The translations under genes and the position numbers were made by a program. Of a stretch of 11,752 bases of DNA, positions 1 to 7,653 are shown piece after piece (the stretch's first letter is position 1; each line of letters opens with the position of its first letter). The DNA comes from Flavobacterium sp. (GTDB lineage Bacteria > Bacteroidota > Bacteroidia > Flavobacteriales > Flavobacteriaceae). The stretch lies in the NCBI GenBank assembly GCA_024709705.1, contig JANJWE010000317.1, positions 1-11,752 on the forward strand, read 5' to 3'. Under the pieces are notes generated by a model, which saw only the letters and a list, made by a program, of their open reading frames with translations, made no database searches and had not been told where the DNA came from.

Positions 1-2396
1 CCATCAGTTACGCCTTGTTGTCTCACTTGAACCAAGTAAATTCCTGATTGTGAAATGGTAAAATTGGGACTGTTTTGGAAAGGAACCAATACAGTATTGG
101 TAGTTTGATTTACCAATTGAAATTCGTAATTGGCCGGTAAATTGGTAATTTCTATAGAGCCTAGACTGTTACAAATGATGTTTGTTGCGGTGTATTGAAT
201 GTCTAATAAGTTGGTAAATACATTAAAATAATAACGTGTGAAACATCCGTTTTGATAGTTAATGGTTACTCTGTATTGACCGGAAGTAGTAGCGTTAAAA
301 TTGGCACCCGTACCTACTTGATTCCACGAACAACTCGGATTTTTATTGGCACAATCTGCAATTCCTACCGCGGGACAGCTGCTTTCATTTAAAACCTCCC
401 AAACAATACTAACCGCATCATTTATACCGGTTTGAATGAGTCTGCTGTCATTTACTCCACATAAGAATATAAGAGGTAATTGTTCCCCGTCATTAGGACA
501 AGTAACAACCTCATCTGCAAAAGGGATAATAGGATTTGCTTGTGTAGCTCCAAAAAGAGTTACGTTAAAGGTTTGGGTTATCCCAATACAAGGTGGTGTT
601 GGAACATTTACCACAGTATAGGTGCCAACACTGCTCACGGTAATAGTTTGGCTGGTTCCAATTACAGTTCCTGCACTATTGGTCCAAGTGTAGCTTTCAT
701 AACCATTTGCCGCAGTAAGTTGAATACTACTTCCACATAAAATTTCATTGGTAGTAAAAATACAATCGTCTATATCTACCAAAAAGTTGGCAGGACCCGG
801 TTGACCAAATCCGCAGCTGTCTAGTCCGGCAAAGCTTGGATCATCAGAAATTACATTGGTATTCAAAACGCCTTGATAAGTGGTATAAGCTTGATTTTGG
901 ATTAGATTAGAACAAGCGTCTTCCAATTCGCTACATGTTGTAGCAACTTGTACCCGAATTCTTATGGTGTAAATAGGGTCTCCGATTTCTAATAAATTAT
1001 CAGGCAAAGTAAAAACCAATTCATCGGTTACCGGATTGTGTGTAAAAGTTACCCCGGGAGCCCCACTCAAATCGGCCGAGATAAAACTTGTATTTATAGG
1101 TAAAATATCTCTAATGGTAGCATTGGTCGCATCATCATTACCAATGTTTTGAAATGTGATTACATAGTCTAAAAATTGCCCTAGATTAACATCAGCCCCC
1201 GCGATGTCATTTCCGGCTATGTCTTGCACGTTTTTAACTAATTTTATTTCCGGCTCAATGATTTCTACATTCAAAGCATTGAAAAACATAAAATAGGCAT
1301 CTTGATTTGAGGTAATTCTCAAGGTAGCTTGTGTTTCATTGTTAGGCAAAACAGAGTTTAACGGATTATTGATTGCAATAATATCGCCATCATAACCAAG
1401 GGTATTTAAACTGTTTGGTGTTCTTAGGTTAAAATCGGTATCATTTAAGGTTATACGGCTATTAAAAAAATTGTTAGCAGTATTTAACGTGTTACTTAAA
1501 GGTGTAAATACCGTATTTGAATTGGCTCTTATGAGCAATTGATCTCCTGTAATTCGATTATCACCTTCTAAAGCAGCTGAGGCCAATCTGGCTCTAACCG
1601 GAAACGGAGCCGGTAAAGTTGTAAACCCACTATAATTGATATCTACTTGACCTATGTTGGCTCTTACCCCCGCAAAGCCATCGTATGAAGTTATGTACTT
1701 ACCCGTTAATGTTGGATTTTCATACACAAAGAAGATAGTCCAACCACCAGATACTCCGCCACCACTAATAAAACCTTGGGTAGCTTTTATGTTGGCAACG
1801 GTATATTCTCCTTCGGGGTTGGTTAAGTTGGTAACCAAATTGGTAATATCGGCATAACAAGCATAAGGACTATTGGATACAAAATTAGTATTGGTAAACC
1901 CATCAAAAATAATTTGTCCTGTAATATCCTGATAAGATCCCCCGGGTAATTTGAGTTTTATTTGATTAAAATTCGTTTCTCTGATATTATCTCCATCACC
2001 ATTAGTTGTTGAAAATCCGTTGTTATATCTATAAGTTGCTGACCAATATAATCCTGCATAAACAATTTTGTTACAACCGTTATTAGGAATAGATAAAGTT
2101 GCACTACTCGAACTGAATGTCGAGGCATCTCCATCAATATCGATATAACGCATGTTTAAATTGTCATTAAATTCTGAGGAATTACCTAACAAATTATAAT
2201 CGGTATTAGGTGTATTGGTAGCATCTAGTCTGTTTACTATATTGTTGGATATCAGTGTCATATCTCCTTTAAGATTTTGCTGAAACCGAACAGAAAACGG
2301 AACGGCTACTTGGGCATGTAGGTTTGTACCCAATAGGTAAAAACAAGAGAATAGAACTATTGTTTTTAAGGTGTAGGTTAAGTGGGGCATTTTCAT
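1..2396 (-). CDS. Large DUF11-containing surface protein, C-terminus beyond the window
   Basis: This frame is open from ATG 2396 to the left edge: 798 residues are visible and no stop is reached. It starts with a signal peptide (basic residues, hydrophobic run IVLFSCFYLLG, then LHAQ at about residue 29). Residues 30-375 form an N-terminal region of the kind seen in large Flavobacteriia surface proteins, with RYIDIDGDAS, GLYWSA and GGWTIFFVYENP. A DUF11 domain (beta-sandwich linked to surface proteins) begins at IEPEIKLVKNV, residue 380, and runs to about 490. After it come Cys-containing stretches (TCSELEDAC, DSCGFG, PSCSW) and Ig/PKD- or SprB-like repeats ending in SGxYxV. It is the last visible gene of the operon, 7 bases after the SprF-like gene. 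I infer a T9SS-exported adhesin or matrix protein. A sorting domain would lie off the edge, so it cannot be seen. ATG 2390 (third codon) is an alternative start; neither has a Shine-Dalgarno. Reading of several separate segments found no frameshift. Confidence 0.9.
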   Translation of the reverse strand, partial: MKMPHLTYTLKTIVLFSCFYLLGTNLHAQVAVPFSVRFQQNLKGDMTLISNNIVNRLDATNTPNTDYNLLGNSSEFNDNLNMRYIDIDGDASTFSSSSATLSIPNNGCNKIVYAGLYWSATYRYNNGFSTTNGDGDNIRETNFNQIKLKLPGGSYQDITGQIIFDGFTNTNFVSNSPYACYADITNLVTNLTNPEGEYTVANIKATQGFISGGGVSGGWTIFFVYENPTLTGKYITSYDGFAGVRANIGQVDINYSGFTTLPAPFPVRARLASAALEGDNRITGDQLLIRANSNTVFTPLSNTLNTANNFFNSRITLNDTDFNLRTPNSLNTLGYDGDIIAINNPLNSVLPNNETQATLRITSNQDAYFMFFNALNVEIIEPEIKLVKNVQDIAGNDIAGADVNLGQFLDYVITFQNIGNDDATNATIRDILPINTSFISADLSGAPGVTFTHNPVTDELVFTLPDNLLEIGDPIYTIRIRVQVATTCSELEDACSNLIQNQAYTTYQGVLNTNVISDDPSFAGLDSCGFGQPGPANFLVDIDDCIFTTNEILCGSSIQLTAANGYESYTWTNSAGTVIGTSQTITVSSVGTYTVVNVPTPPCIGITQTFNVTLFGATQANPIIPFADEVVTCPNDGEQLPLIFLCGVNDSRLIQTGINDAVSIVWEVLNESSCPAVGIADCANKNPSCSWNQVGTGANFNATTSGQYRVTINYQNGCFTRYYFNVFTNLLDIQYTATNIICNSLGSIEITNLPANYEFQLVNQTTNTVLVPFQNSPNFTISQSGIYLVQVRQQGVTD

Positions 2397-2403
2397 TTTG
2401 GGT

Positions 2404-4326
2404 TTATTTAATGTTGATGTTCATAATCCATATTTCATCAAAATAGGTATTGTCTACATTCGTGTAATACGAGATTAGGGCTTCACTCCATTCCGAATGT
2501 TTTTTGAGATATACATATCTGTAATTGTTTTTTGGATTCACAAAATAGTTGGCTTTAACACCTTGCTTTTTTAATTTTTGTAAAAAATCGTCGGCAAAGG
2601 TTGGGTCAGAGAATACATTCGCAATGATGTAAAATCCAGGCTCTTGATTGTCTACTTGCAGATAAATATTTTTTCGGGCAGTAGCTCTTTTTTTGTCGGT
2701 TAATTTAGAATAGTAGTCTTTTATTTCATCATCGGTTAATTTAAATTTGGTTTTAGCTGAATTATCATTGGGTGTAGTGCTTGATTTTATTTCGGTTAAT
2801 TTGCGTTCTATTTCTTGTTCTTTTGATGCTTTTTTAGGGGTTTCTATTTTAATATTTTCTTTTTTCGTAGCCGATTTCATCGAAGCTAGTTTTGTAGTAA
2901 TATCATATTCCTCCTTGGTTTCATTTTTAACGACTTTATTGTTAACTGTAGTTTTGGTAGTGGTAGTTACTGTTTTTTCTTCGGTTACCAACGCCTCTGG
3001 AGTTTCACAATTACAGTCTTTTTCAGCTATAGTAGTTTCTAATCTTTTGATATATTGCATTAAGTTTTCAATTCTTTTTTCAAATTCTTCTTTTGCCATA
3101 GATTCCACAGAATCTTGCTTGATAATCATATCCAATAGCTTTATATGGTCTTCACTTAATGTCAATTTTAATTTTTCTATTTCACCATTTCTATCGTAAC
3201 GTGAGTTTACTTTAGACGCTGTTTTGGCTTTTGTAGCGGTACTGGGTTTGGTTTTTACAGGAATACTAGGTGTTGTATTTTCAGTTTCTGATTCCGGTTC
3301 TTCAAACTCTTCTTCGAATTCCTCGGTTTCTTGGAAGGCTATTTTTTTTGTTTTTAATGGTTTTATAGGTTGCGGTTTTTTAACCGAGTTTAGGGTATTT
3401 GAAATTTGATTTCCCGAGTTGAATCGGTACGACAAAGTAATTTCATGGGTAGGACCAAAATTTACCAATCCTTCATTTATAACCCTTTCATAGGTGTATC
3501 CTAATGAAAGTTTTTGGGTTAAGTGTGCCCCTGCTCCTATTCCTACGCCATAAAAATCATCTACTCCGGCTTGAATCCATCCTAGTTTTGGATAGTTTAC
3601 CAATACTGAGCCACCCATTTGAAAACCATCGGTAGGGTTTACTTTACCTCGTAACATCAATCTAAAAAAACCAGCCTCAAACAAACCTTCTTGAGCCAAC
3701 ATTTGATGATGATACATCAAATGAGAGGAAAATGATTTTTCTGAAAATTCTTTGATAGTTTCACTCGATTTAAAGTTATAATCTACAGCATTGTCTACAG
3801 CAACACCAAAGTCAAAACTTCCCCATGTTAAGTTGAGTCCCGGATTTAAAGTCAAAACCGATTGATTTCGTAAAGCTAAGATTTGTGGGTCGGGTTCGTT
3901 ACTCACTACTCTGTTTCTATTTACTCCGGTTGTATAATAAGCTAGATTGAAACCAAACGTTAGTTTTATTTTTTCTTGTAACTGAATTTCATAAGCATAA
4001 TTACCAACTCCACCAAAGCTTGTAATTACGCCTAAGTTTTGTTGGAATAATCCTATACCTACTCCTGCCCTTTCACCATATCTACCCGTGTAGGAAAGCA
4101 TGTAAAGTTCGGGCGAATCATCAAATTCTATCCATTGACTTCTGTGATATAAAGTTAGATAGGTTTCGGTTTCTCGAACTGCAGAAAAGGTTGGATTCAT
4201 CACAAATCGATTTAATAGTAACGCATTTTGGGTGGGAAGTTTAAAAGTTAAAACAGGCTCTTCCTGTGCCCAACCCGTGTGGACAATAAACCAAACCAAT
4301 AAGAGAGAAAGTAATCTTGTTTTCAT
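2404..4326 (-). CDS. PorP/SprF-family T9SS outer-membrane protein with C-terminal SPOR-like domain
   Basis: This 640-residue protein has three parts. Residues 1-20 are a signal peptide ending GWA before QEEP. Residues 21-305 match the PorP/SprF family: an early NRFVMNPTFSAV, a YHRSQW motif, then alternating strands rich in Gly and aromatics, with GPTHEITLSYRF closing the putative beta-barrel. The plain family is about 300 residues, so the rest is an extension: a Lys/Pro/Thr/Glu-rich linker with an acidic patch (332-350), a charged probable coiled coil (380-437) ending CNC, a second Thr/Lys-rich linker, and a SPOR-like domain (560-636; GFYIIANVFSDPTFADDF, then YRYVYLKK). SPOR domains bind peptidoglycan lacking stem peptides. 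SprF is needed for SprB secretion in Flavobacterium johnsoniae, and SprF-like proteins tend to sit beside type B cargo genes, as here. I infer an outer-membrane protein that helps export or anchor its neighbours and may contact the cell wall. The SPOR call rests on pattern only. It starts 4 bases after the stop of the upstream gene, which suggests translational coupling. Confidence 0.9.
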   Translation of the reverse strand: MKTRLLSLLLVWFIVHTGWAQEEPVLTFKLPTQNALLLNRFVMNPTFSAVRETETYLTLYHRSQWIEFDDSPELYMLSYTGRYGERAGVGIGLFQQNLGVITSFGGVGNYAYEIQLQEKIKLTFGFNLAYYTTGVNRNRVVSNEPDPQILALRNQSVLTLNPGLNLTWGSFDFGVAVDNAVDYNFKSSETIKEFSEKSFSSHLMYHHQMLAQEGLFEAGFFRLMLRGKVNPTDGFQMGGSVLVNYPKLGWIQAGVDDFYGVGIGAGAHLTQKLSLGYTYERVINEGLVNFGPTHEITLSYRFNSGNQISNTLNSVKKPQPIKPLKTKKIAFQETEEFEEEFEEPESETENTTPSIPVKTKPSTATKAKTASKVNSRYDRNGEIEKLKLTLSEDHIKLLDMIIKQDSVESMAKEEFEKRIENLMQYIKRLETTIAEKDCNCETPEALVTEEKTVTTTTKTTVNNKVVKNETKEEYDITTKLASMKSATKKENIKIETPKKASKEQEIERKLTEIKSSTTPNDNSAKTKFKLTDDEIKDYYSKLTDKKRATARKNIYLQVDNQEPGFYIIANVFSDPTFADDFLQKLKKQGVKANYFVNPKNNYRYVYLKKHSEWSEALISYYTNVDNTYFDEIWIMNINIK

Positions 4327-4330
4327 TTTC

Positions 4331-7294
4331 TTATTGAATTACGGTTATTGAACCTTTTTTTACAATGGCTTCATTTTCAGAAATAGTATAGTAATATACG
4401 GGTTCTTTTTTGGAAACCTGCAATCCCGGTTCCGGCCAATTGTTTTGATAGTTTCGGGTTCTGTAAACTACTTTTCCTGTAGAAGAATAGATGGTAACCT
4501 CTACTTCTTCTTTGTTGACATATTCATTAGGAATTGACCAAAAATCGTTTTTCCCATCGTTATTCATGGTTACAACGTTTGGAACTACGGTACTGGTGTT
4601 TTCAACAACTGTAACAGTGAAAGTAGTGCTGTATTCACAACTTCCAGTAGTGCCTGTTACTGTGTAATTTCCAGGTTGTGTAACCAGAAAATCAGTACCG
4701 GTTCCAACGATTGTATTGTCAAGTATCCAAACATAGCTTTCGGCTCCCGATGCGGTTACATTTCTGGAGCCTCCTTGTATTAGGGTAATGTTTTGCGGAA
4801 TGGATAAACTAATTCCGTTTGAAGTAGTTACATTTATATCTAAACTATTTGAAGTATAATTACATCCTTGAAAAACAGCTGTGAGGTAATAGTTTCCGGG
4901 TATGCTTACAGTTAACTCTGGAGAAGTTCCTAAAATTTGATTGCTTCCTTCTGCATACCAAGCCAATTCGTACTGAGAATTTGTAACAGATGAACTCAAC
5001 ACTACTTCACCTCCGTTTTCACATAGAGTTCCGCTTGAAGTTAACACAATAGATTCTGCTACACCTAATTGAATGGTAACATTATTTGAAATTACATTTG
5101 GAAAGTTAGGGATCTGAATTCTTAATTCGTAGGTTCCGTTTAATGCGTTGGAACTTACATTAAATGTGGTACTGCTTGATGATTGAATCATCGTACCATT
5201 CCGATACCAATCGTAAACATATCCAAACGAATTAGATAGTAGAGATTGTGTTTCTGTATTTCCGTTTGCTTGGAAAGAGGTTATACTTAGAGTTGCTTGT
5301 GTACTACTGCAGTTTTCATAACCTGAATTTGGACCAATTGTTACTGTGAATGAGTTAGGATAGTGTAAAACAACGCTAGCTTCTTGAGTAGCGTTACACC
5401 CCACACTTTGGGTCACCAAAACCCTGTATGTTCCGTCTTCTGTTGCATTATAAGTTGAAGAAGTTGCTCCGGCTATTATAGCGTTGTTTCTGAACCATTG
5501 AAATTGAGGATTGTTGGCATTGGTTGTGACACTCAATGTTTTGGTTTCTCCGGGTATTAGTAAAGTACTTCCGGAATAGTTGAGCTCTGCAGCTATACTG
5601 TTTTCCACCAAATTTACAGCGGCAGATGTTGCTGTACAACCCGTATGTGAAAGTACTACATAATAATTACCAATTTGATTTGTAGTGTAACTGGGTTGCG
5701 TTGCTCCGGTGATAAGTACATTGTTTCGATACCATCTGTAGCTATATTCAGAATGGGTAATAGAGCTTTGTAGAGTTACAGTTGAAACGCCACACAAAGC
5801 ACCTTGCACAGTTACTGTAGGTGTTTCTATTCTCAAATTTACGGCAATACTATTGGTTTCAAAGGGCGTATATCCCGGTATTGTTATTCTAAGTTTATAG
5901 TTACCATTTTGAGTAGCGTTTGCTATAGTATAACTGGTTGATGTTGCTCCCGCAATAGGGTTGTTGTTCAGTAACCATTGGTATGTATAAGATGAATTAC
6001 TTGTATTTACCGAAATATTTCCATTTGTTGTTAGAGCGGTTAATGAAGCCAAAGTTAATGTGCTCGAAGAACTACTACAGGCTAAATAATCGCCATTATT
6101 TTGAATGGTTCCGTTAAACCCTGTTGGAAATTGAACCGTAACATTAAGTTCTTCAGATACGTTACAAGTGGTGTTCTCGGTCACAACAAGCGTGTAAATT
6201 CCGGGTTGATTAAGTGTATAAGTTGGTAAATTAGCACCTGATATTGTTATATTATTTTTTTTCCATTGATAGGTTGGATTTACCGCATTGGTAATACTTG
6301 CAATAGTTAAAGTTTCTCCCGGAATCAAAATCTCTAAAGGGTCTACATCCCAGTCTACTAATAAATCTACCAATTCTAAGAAGATAGAATTCGACTCAAA
6401 CTCACATCCCCCAAAAGTGATTTTTAATTTATAGGTTCCTTCTTGTGTAGCCGCATATGTTGCATTTGTTGCTCCTGATATAGCCACATTGTTTTTAAAC
6501 CACTGGTAGGTGTATCCGGAGTTTTGGTGTGAGGATGTTAGTATTCTGGGGTTTCCGTTACATATAACTTCTTCACCATTTGCGGCACTAATGCTCAAAT
6601 TGATTCCAGGTGTAACATTTACGGTTACAATATTAGAATAGGAATTCATTACACAACTTCCATAATCAACTATAGCATAATAGTTTCCGGATTGTGTGAT
6701 GTTTAAAGAAGGACCGGTTGCTCCGGAAATTTCTGCAAAATTGCGATACCATTTGTAGTTCAAACCACTGTAAAATAATGGCGAAGCCGGAGTCCCTGTG
6801 GCATCTACTTGCAGCGTTGCATTTCCTCCTTCACAGAAGGAAAGTGTTCCTACATTATTGTTTATCGAAAAAGGTTGATTGTGTACTGCATAATAGGCTG
6901 AAAAGGCTACGCTTGAGGGACTTGTTACAGCCGGTGCTGTACTTCTCACACGTATTCTGTAATTTTCACCAGCTGTAGTAGTAGGTAAAGAAAAATTGGC
7001 ATTTACCGTTGTTGTAGAACTTGTTACTGTGGTTAATGTAGTAGCCGTTGCAAAACTTCCTGATGAATCCGACATTTCAACAATAAATTGGTTACCAGAT
7101 TGGATGTTTGCGGTTGGAAAAACGGTAAAACTTACGTTATAGGAATTAAAACTTTGTGAAGCACAGGCTTGTGTAAAGCTTAATGATGGGGTTCCAATGA
7201 TTATAGTTTGAGCATACCCCAAGATGTTTCCTAAAATCAGGAAACTTAATGCTATAGAAGCTAATAGTCTTTTTGGGGTAGTTGTAGTAACCAT
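4331..7294 (-). CDS. Secreted Ig-repeat protein with T9SS type B sorting domain
   Basis: This 987-residue protein is the first gene of the minus-strand operon. A signal peptide covers residues 1-28 (PKRLLASIALSFLILGNILGYAQ). Residues 31-136 form a separate beta-rich domain (NQFIVEMSDSSGSF, NYRIRVRSTAP). Nine Ig-like domains follow (about 138-898), each with a core W followed by a sequence like YRNNxxIxGAT, then a GxYxL strand and often a Cys. The core tryptophans are at 182, 265, 344, 440, 521, 600, 696, 779 and 856. Residues 899-987 resemble the gliding-motility-associated type B C-terminal domain (TIGR04131): PNVVTMNNDGKNDFW, an IYSSTGKVVY strand, YYYTI and a final GSITVIQ. Proteins with this domain cross the outer membrane by T9SS. 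I infer a surface adhesin or matrix filament; the ligand is unknown. The start is supported by a signal peptide and a full AAGGAG six bases upstream. The downstream SprF-like gene is its probable export partner. Confidence 0.92.
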   Translation of the reverse strand: MVTTTTPKRLLASIALSFLILGNILGYAQTIIIGTPSLSFTQACASQSFNSYNVSFTVFPTANIQSGNQFIVEMSDSSGSFATATTLTTVTSSTTTVNANFSLPTTTAGENYRIRVRSTAPAVTSPSSVAFSAYYAVHNQPFSINNNVGTLSFCEGGNATLQVDATGTPASPLFYSGLNYKWYRNFAEISGATGPSLNITQSGNYYAIVDYGSCVMNSYSNIVTVNVTPGINLSISAANGEEVICNGNPRILTSSHQNSGYTYQWFKNNVAISGATNATYAATQEGTYKLKITFGGCEFESNSIFLELVDLLVDWDVDPLEILIPGETLTIASITNAVNPTYQWKKNNITISGANLPTYTLNQPGIYTLVVTENTTCNVSEELNVTVQFPTGFNGTIQNNGDYLACSSSSSTLTLASLTALTTNGNISVNTSNSSYTYQWLLNNNPIAGATSTSYTIANATQNGNYKLRITIPGYTPFETNSIAVNLRIETPTVTVQGALCGVSTVTLQSSITHSEYSYRWYRNNVLITGATQPSYTTNQIGNYYVVLSHTGCTATSAAVNLVENSIAAELNYSGSTLLIPGETKTLSVTTNANNPQFQWFRNNAIIAGATSSTYNATEDGTYRVLVTQSVGCNATQEASVVLHYPNSFTVTIGPNSGYENCSSTQATLSITSFQANGNTETQSLLSNSFGYVYDWYRNGTMIQSSSSTTFNVSSNALNGTYELRIQIPNFPNVISNNVTIQLGVAESIVLTSSGTLCENGGEVVLSSSVTNSQYELAWYAEGSNQILGTSPELTVSIPGNYYLTAVFQGCNYTSNSLDINVTTSNGISLSIPQNITLIQGGSRNVTASGAESYVWILDNTIVGTGTDFLVTQPGNYTVTGTTGSCEYSTTFTVTVVENTSTVVPNVVTMNNDGKNDFWSIPNEYVNKEEVEVTIYSSTGKVVYRTRNYQNNWPEPGLQVSKKEPVYYYTISENEAIVKKGSITVIQ
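4601..6610 (-). repeat. Three-domain Ig super-repeat (ABC-ABC-AB) inside the Ig-repeat protein
   Basis: Within residues 229-898 of the Ig protein, domains recur in the order A, B, C, A, B, C, A, B. A-type domains carry an early Cys (VICNG, ALCGV, TLCEN) and a late GC. B-type domains carry LIPGET (LIPGETLT, LIPGETKT, weaker LIQGGSRN); the first two end in FP or YP. C-type domains begin with a CSS word and carry KLRITIP or ELRIQIP. Spacing between core tryptophans is 79 and 96, then 81, 79 and 96, then 83 and 77, giving a period of about 256 residues. The copies are diverged at DNA level, so this is an old duplication rather than a recent tandem repeat. Confidence 0.85.
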
Positions 7295-7300
7295 AAAACA

Positions 7301-7306
7301 CTCCTT
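7301..7306 (-). promoter_or_regulatory. Canonical Shine-Dalgarno of the Ig-repeat protein gene
   Basis: On the minus strand the sequence reads AAGGAG, then six bases, then ATG at 7294. Most other starts in this window have only A-rich leaders, as is common in Flavobacteriia, so this site supports the start and may mark strong initiation. Confidence 0.75.
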
Positions 7307-7438
7307 AAACCCGTTAGTTTTTCCCCAAAAACAAACGACTTTTTATTAATTTTTTGTAATCTTAATAGGCACTACACTACATTCAATTACGAAAAATAAA
7401 CGATAAAGGTTTTACGCAGATTTTGTCAAATCTTTGTT

Positions 7439-7469
7439 AAATACTCTTCGAAAGTAAGTATTTTTTTTT
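7439..7469 (+). terminator. Weak terminator-like hairpin with T-tract
   Basis: AAATACT (7439-7445) and AGTATTT (7457-7463) are exact complements around an 11-base loop, and a run of nine T covers 7461-7469 on the plus strand. The stem is AT-rich, so its strength is doubtful. No plus-strand gene precedes it within the window. Confidence 0.35.
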
Positions 7470-7471
7470 CA

Positions 7472-7499
7472 CAAAAATCATTTTTAACACATTTATCAA
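7472..7499 (-). promoter_or_regulatory. Candidate promoter of the surface operon
   Basis: On the minus strand TTG (7499-7497) is followed after 17 bases by GATTTTTG (7479-7472), one mismatch from the Bacteroidota -7 consensus TAnnTTTG. It would give a leader of about 170 bases. I found no perfect -7 match on this strand between the two start codons, so this is only the best candidate seen. Confidence 0.3.
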
Positions 7500-7626
7500 C
7501 AGCTTCTTGTAAAATTTGTGGAAAACCGTAACCGCAGTTCTATAAAACCGTAAATATTCTCTTGTTTTTTATTTTTTTATAAGAGATAAAATCGTCTGGT
7601 GTTCTGTTCTTTGTTCCTTTTTTATG

Positions 7627-7634
7627 TATTTTTG
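7627..7634 (+). promoter_or_regulatory. glnS promoter, -7 element
   Basis: TATTTTTG is an exact match to the Bacteroidota -7 element TAnnTTTG. It would start transcription about 7640, giving a short leader before ATG 7654. A clear -33 TTG at the usual 17-23 base distance was not found; the nearest TTG (7611-7613) is only 13 bases away. Confidence 0.6.
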
Positions 7635-7653
7635 TGGCTCATTTTTAGGAATT

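Larger units (their letters stand above)
7295..7653. other. Divergent intergenic region between the surface operon and glnS
   Basis: No coding frame here looks real. This AT-rich stretch must carry the promoters of both flanking units. Visible elements are the Shine-Dalgarno at 7301-7306, a terminator-like hairpin at 7439-7469, a weak minus-strand promoter candidate at 7472-7499, two DnaA-box-like words at 7493-7501 and 7517-7525, and a perfect -7 element for glnS at 7627-7634. I see no riboswitch or RNA gene that I can name. Confidence 0.7.

Noticed and set aside
480..740. Short plus-strand open frames opposite the DUF11 gene
   Set aside because: They are antisense to a continuous coding frame with signal peptide and recognisable domains.
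1..2396. Frameshift or pseudogene in the left-edge gene
   Set aside because: Separate segments from 2396 down to 3 were read in one frame and all agree; the absence of a stop reflects only the window edge.
2747..3199. 150-residue plus-strand open frame
   Set aside because: It is antisense to the Lys/Glu/Thr-rich linker of the SprF-like protein; its Val/Ser/Phe-rich product mirrors that low-complexity codon use. No start signal or family is visible.
4601..6610. Recent tandem DNA repeat or CRISPR-like array
   Set aside because: The periodicity exists only in the protein. DNA copies are diverged, with no identical repeat units or spacers.
7493..7525. Replication origin
   Set aside because: There are only two imperfect DnaA-like words, no cluster, and no dnaA or other origin-linked gene nearby.
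7295..7653. T-box or other riboswitch upstream of glnS
   Set aside because: The likely glnS transcript starts near 7640, leaving too short a leader for a riboswitch, and no T-box motif is seen.
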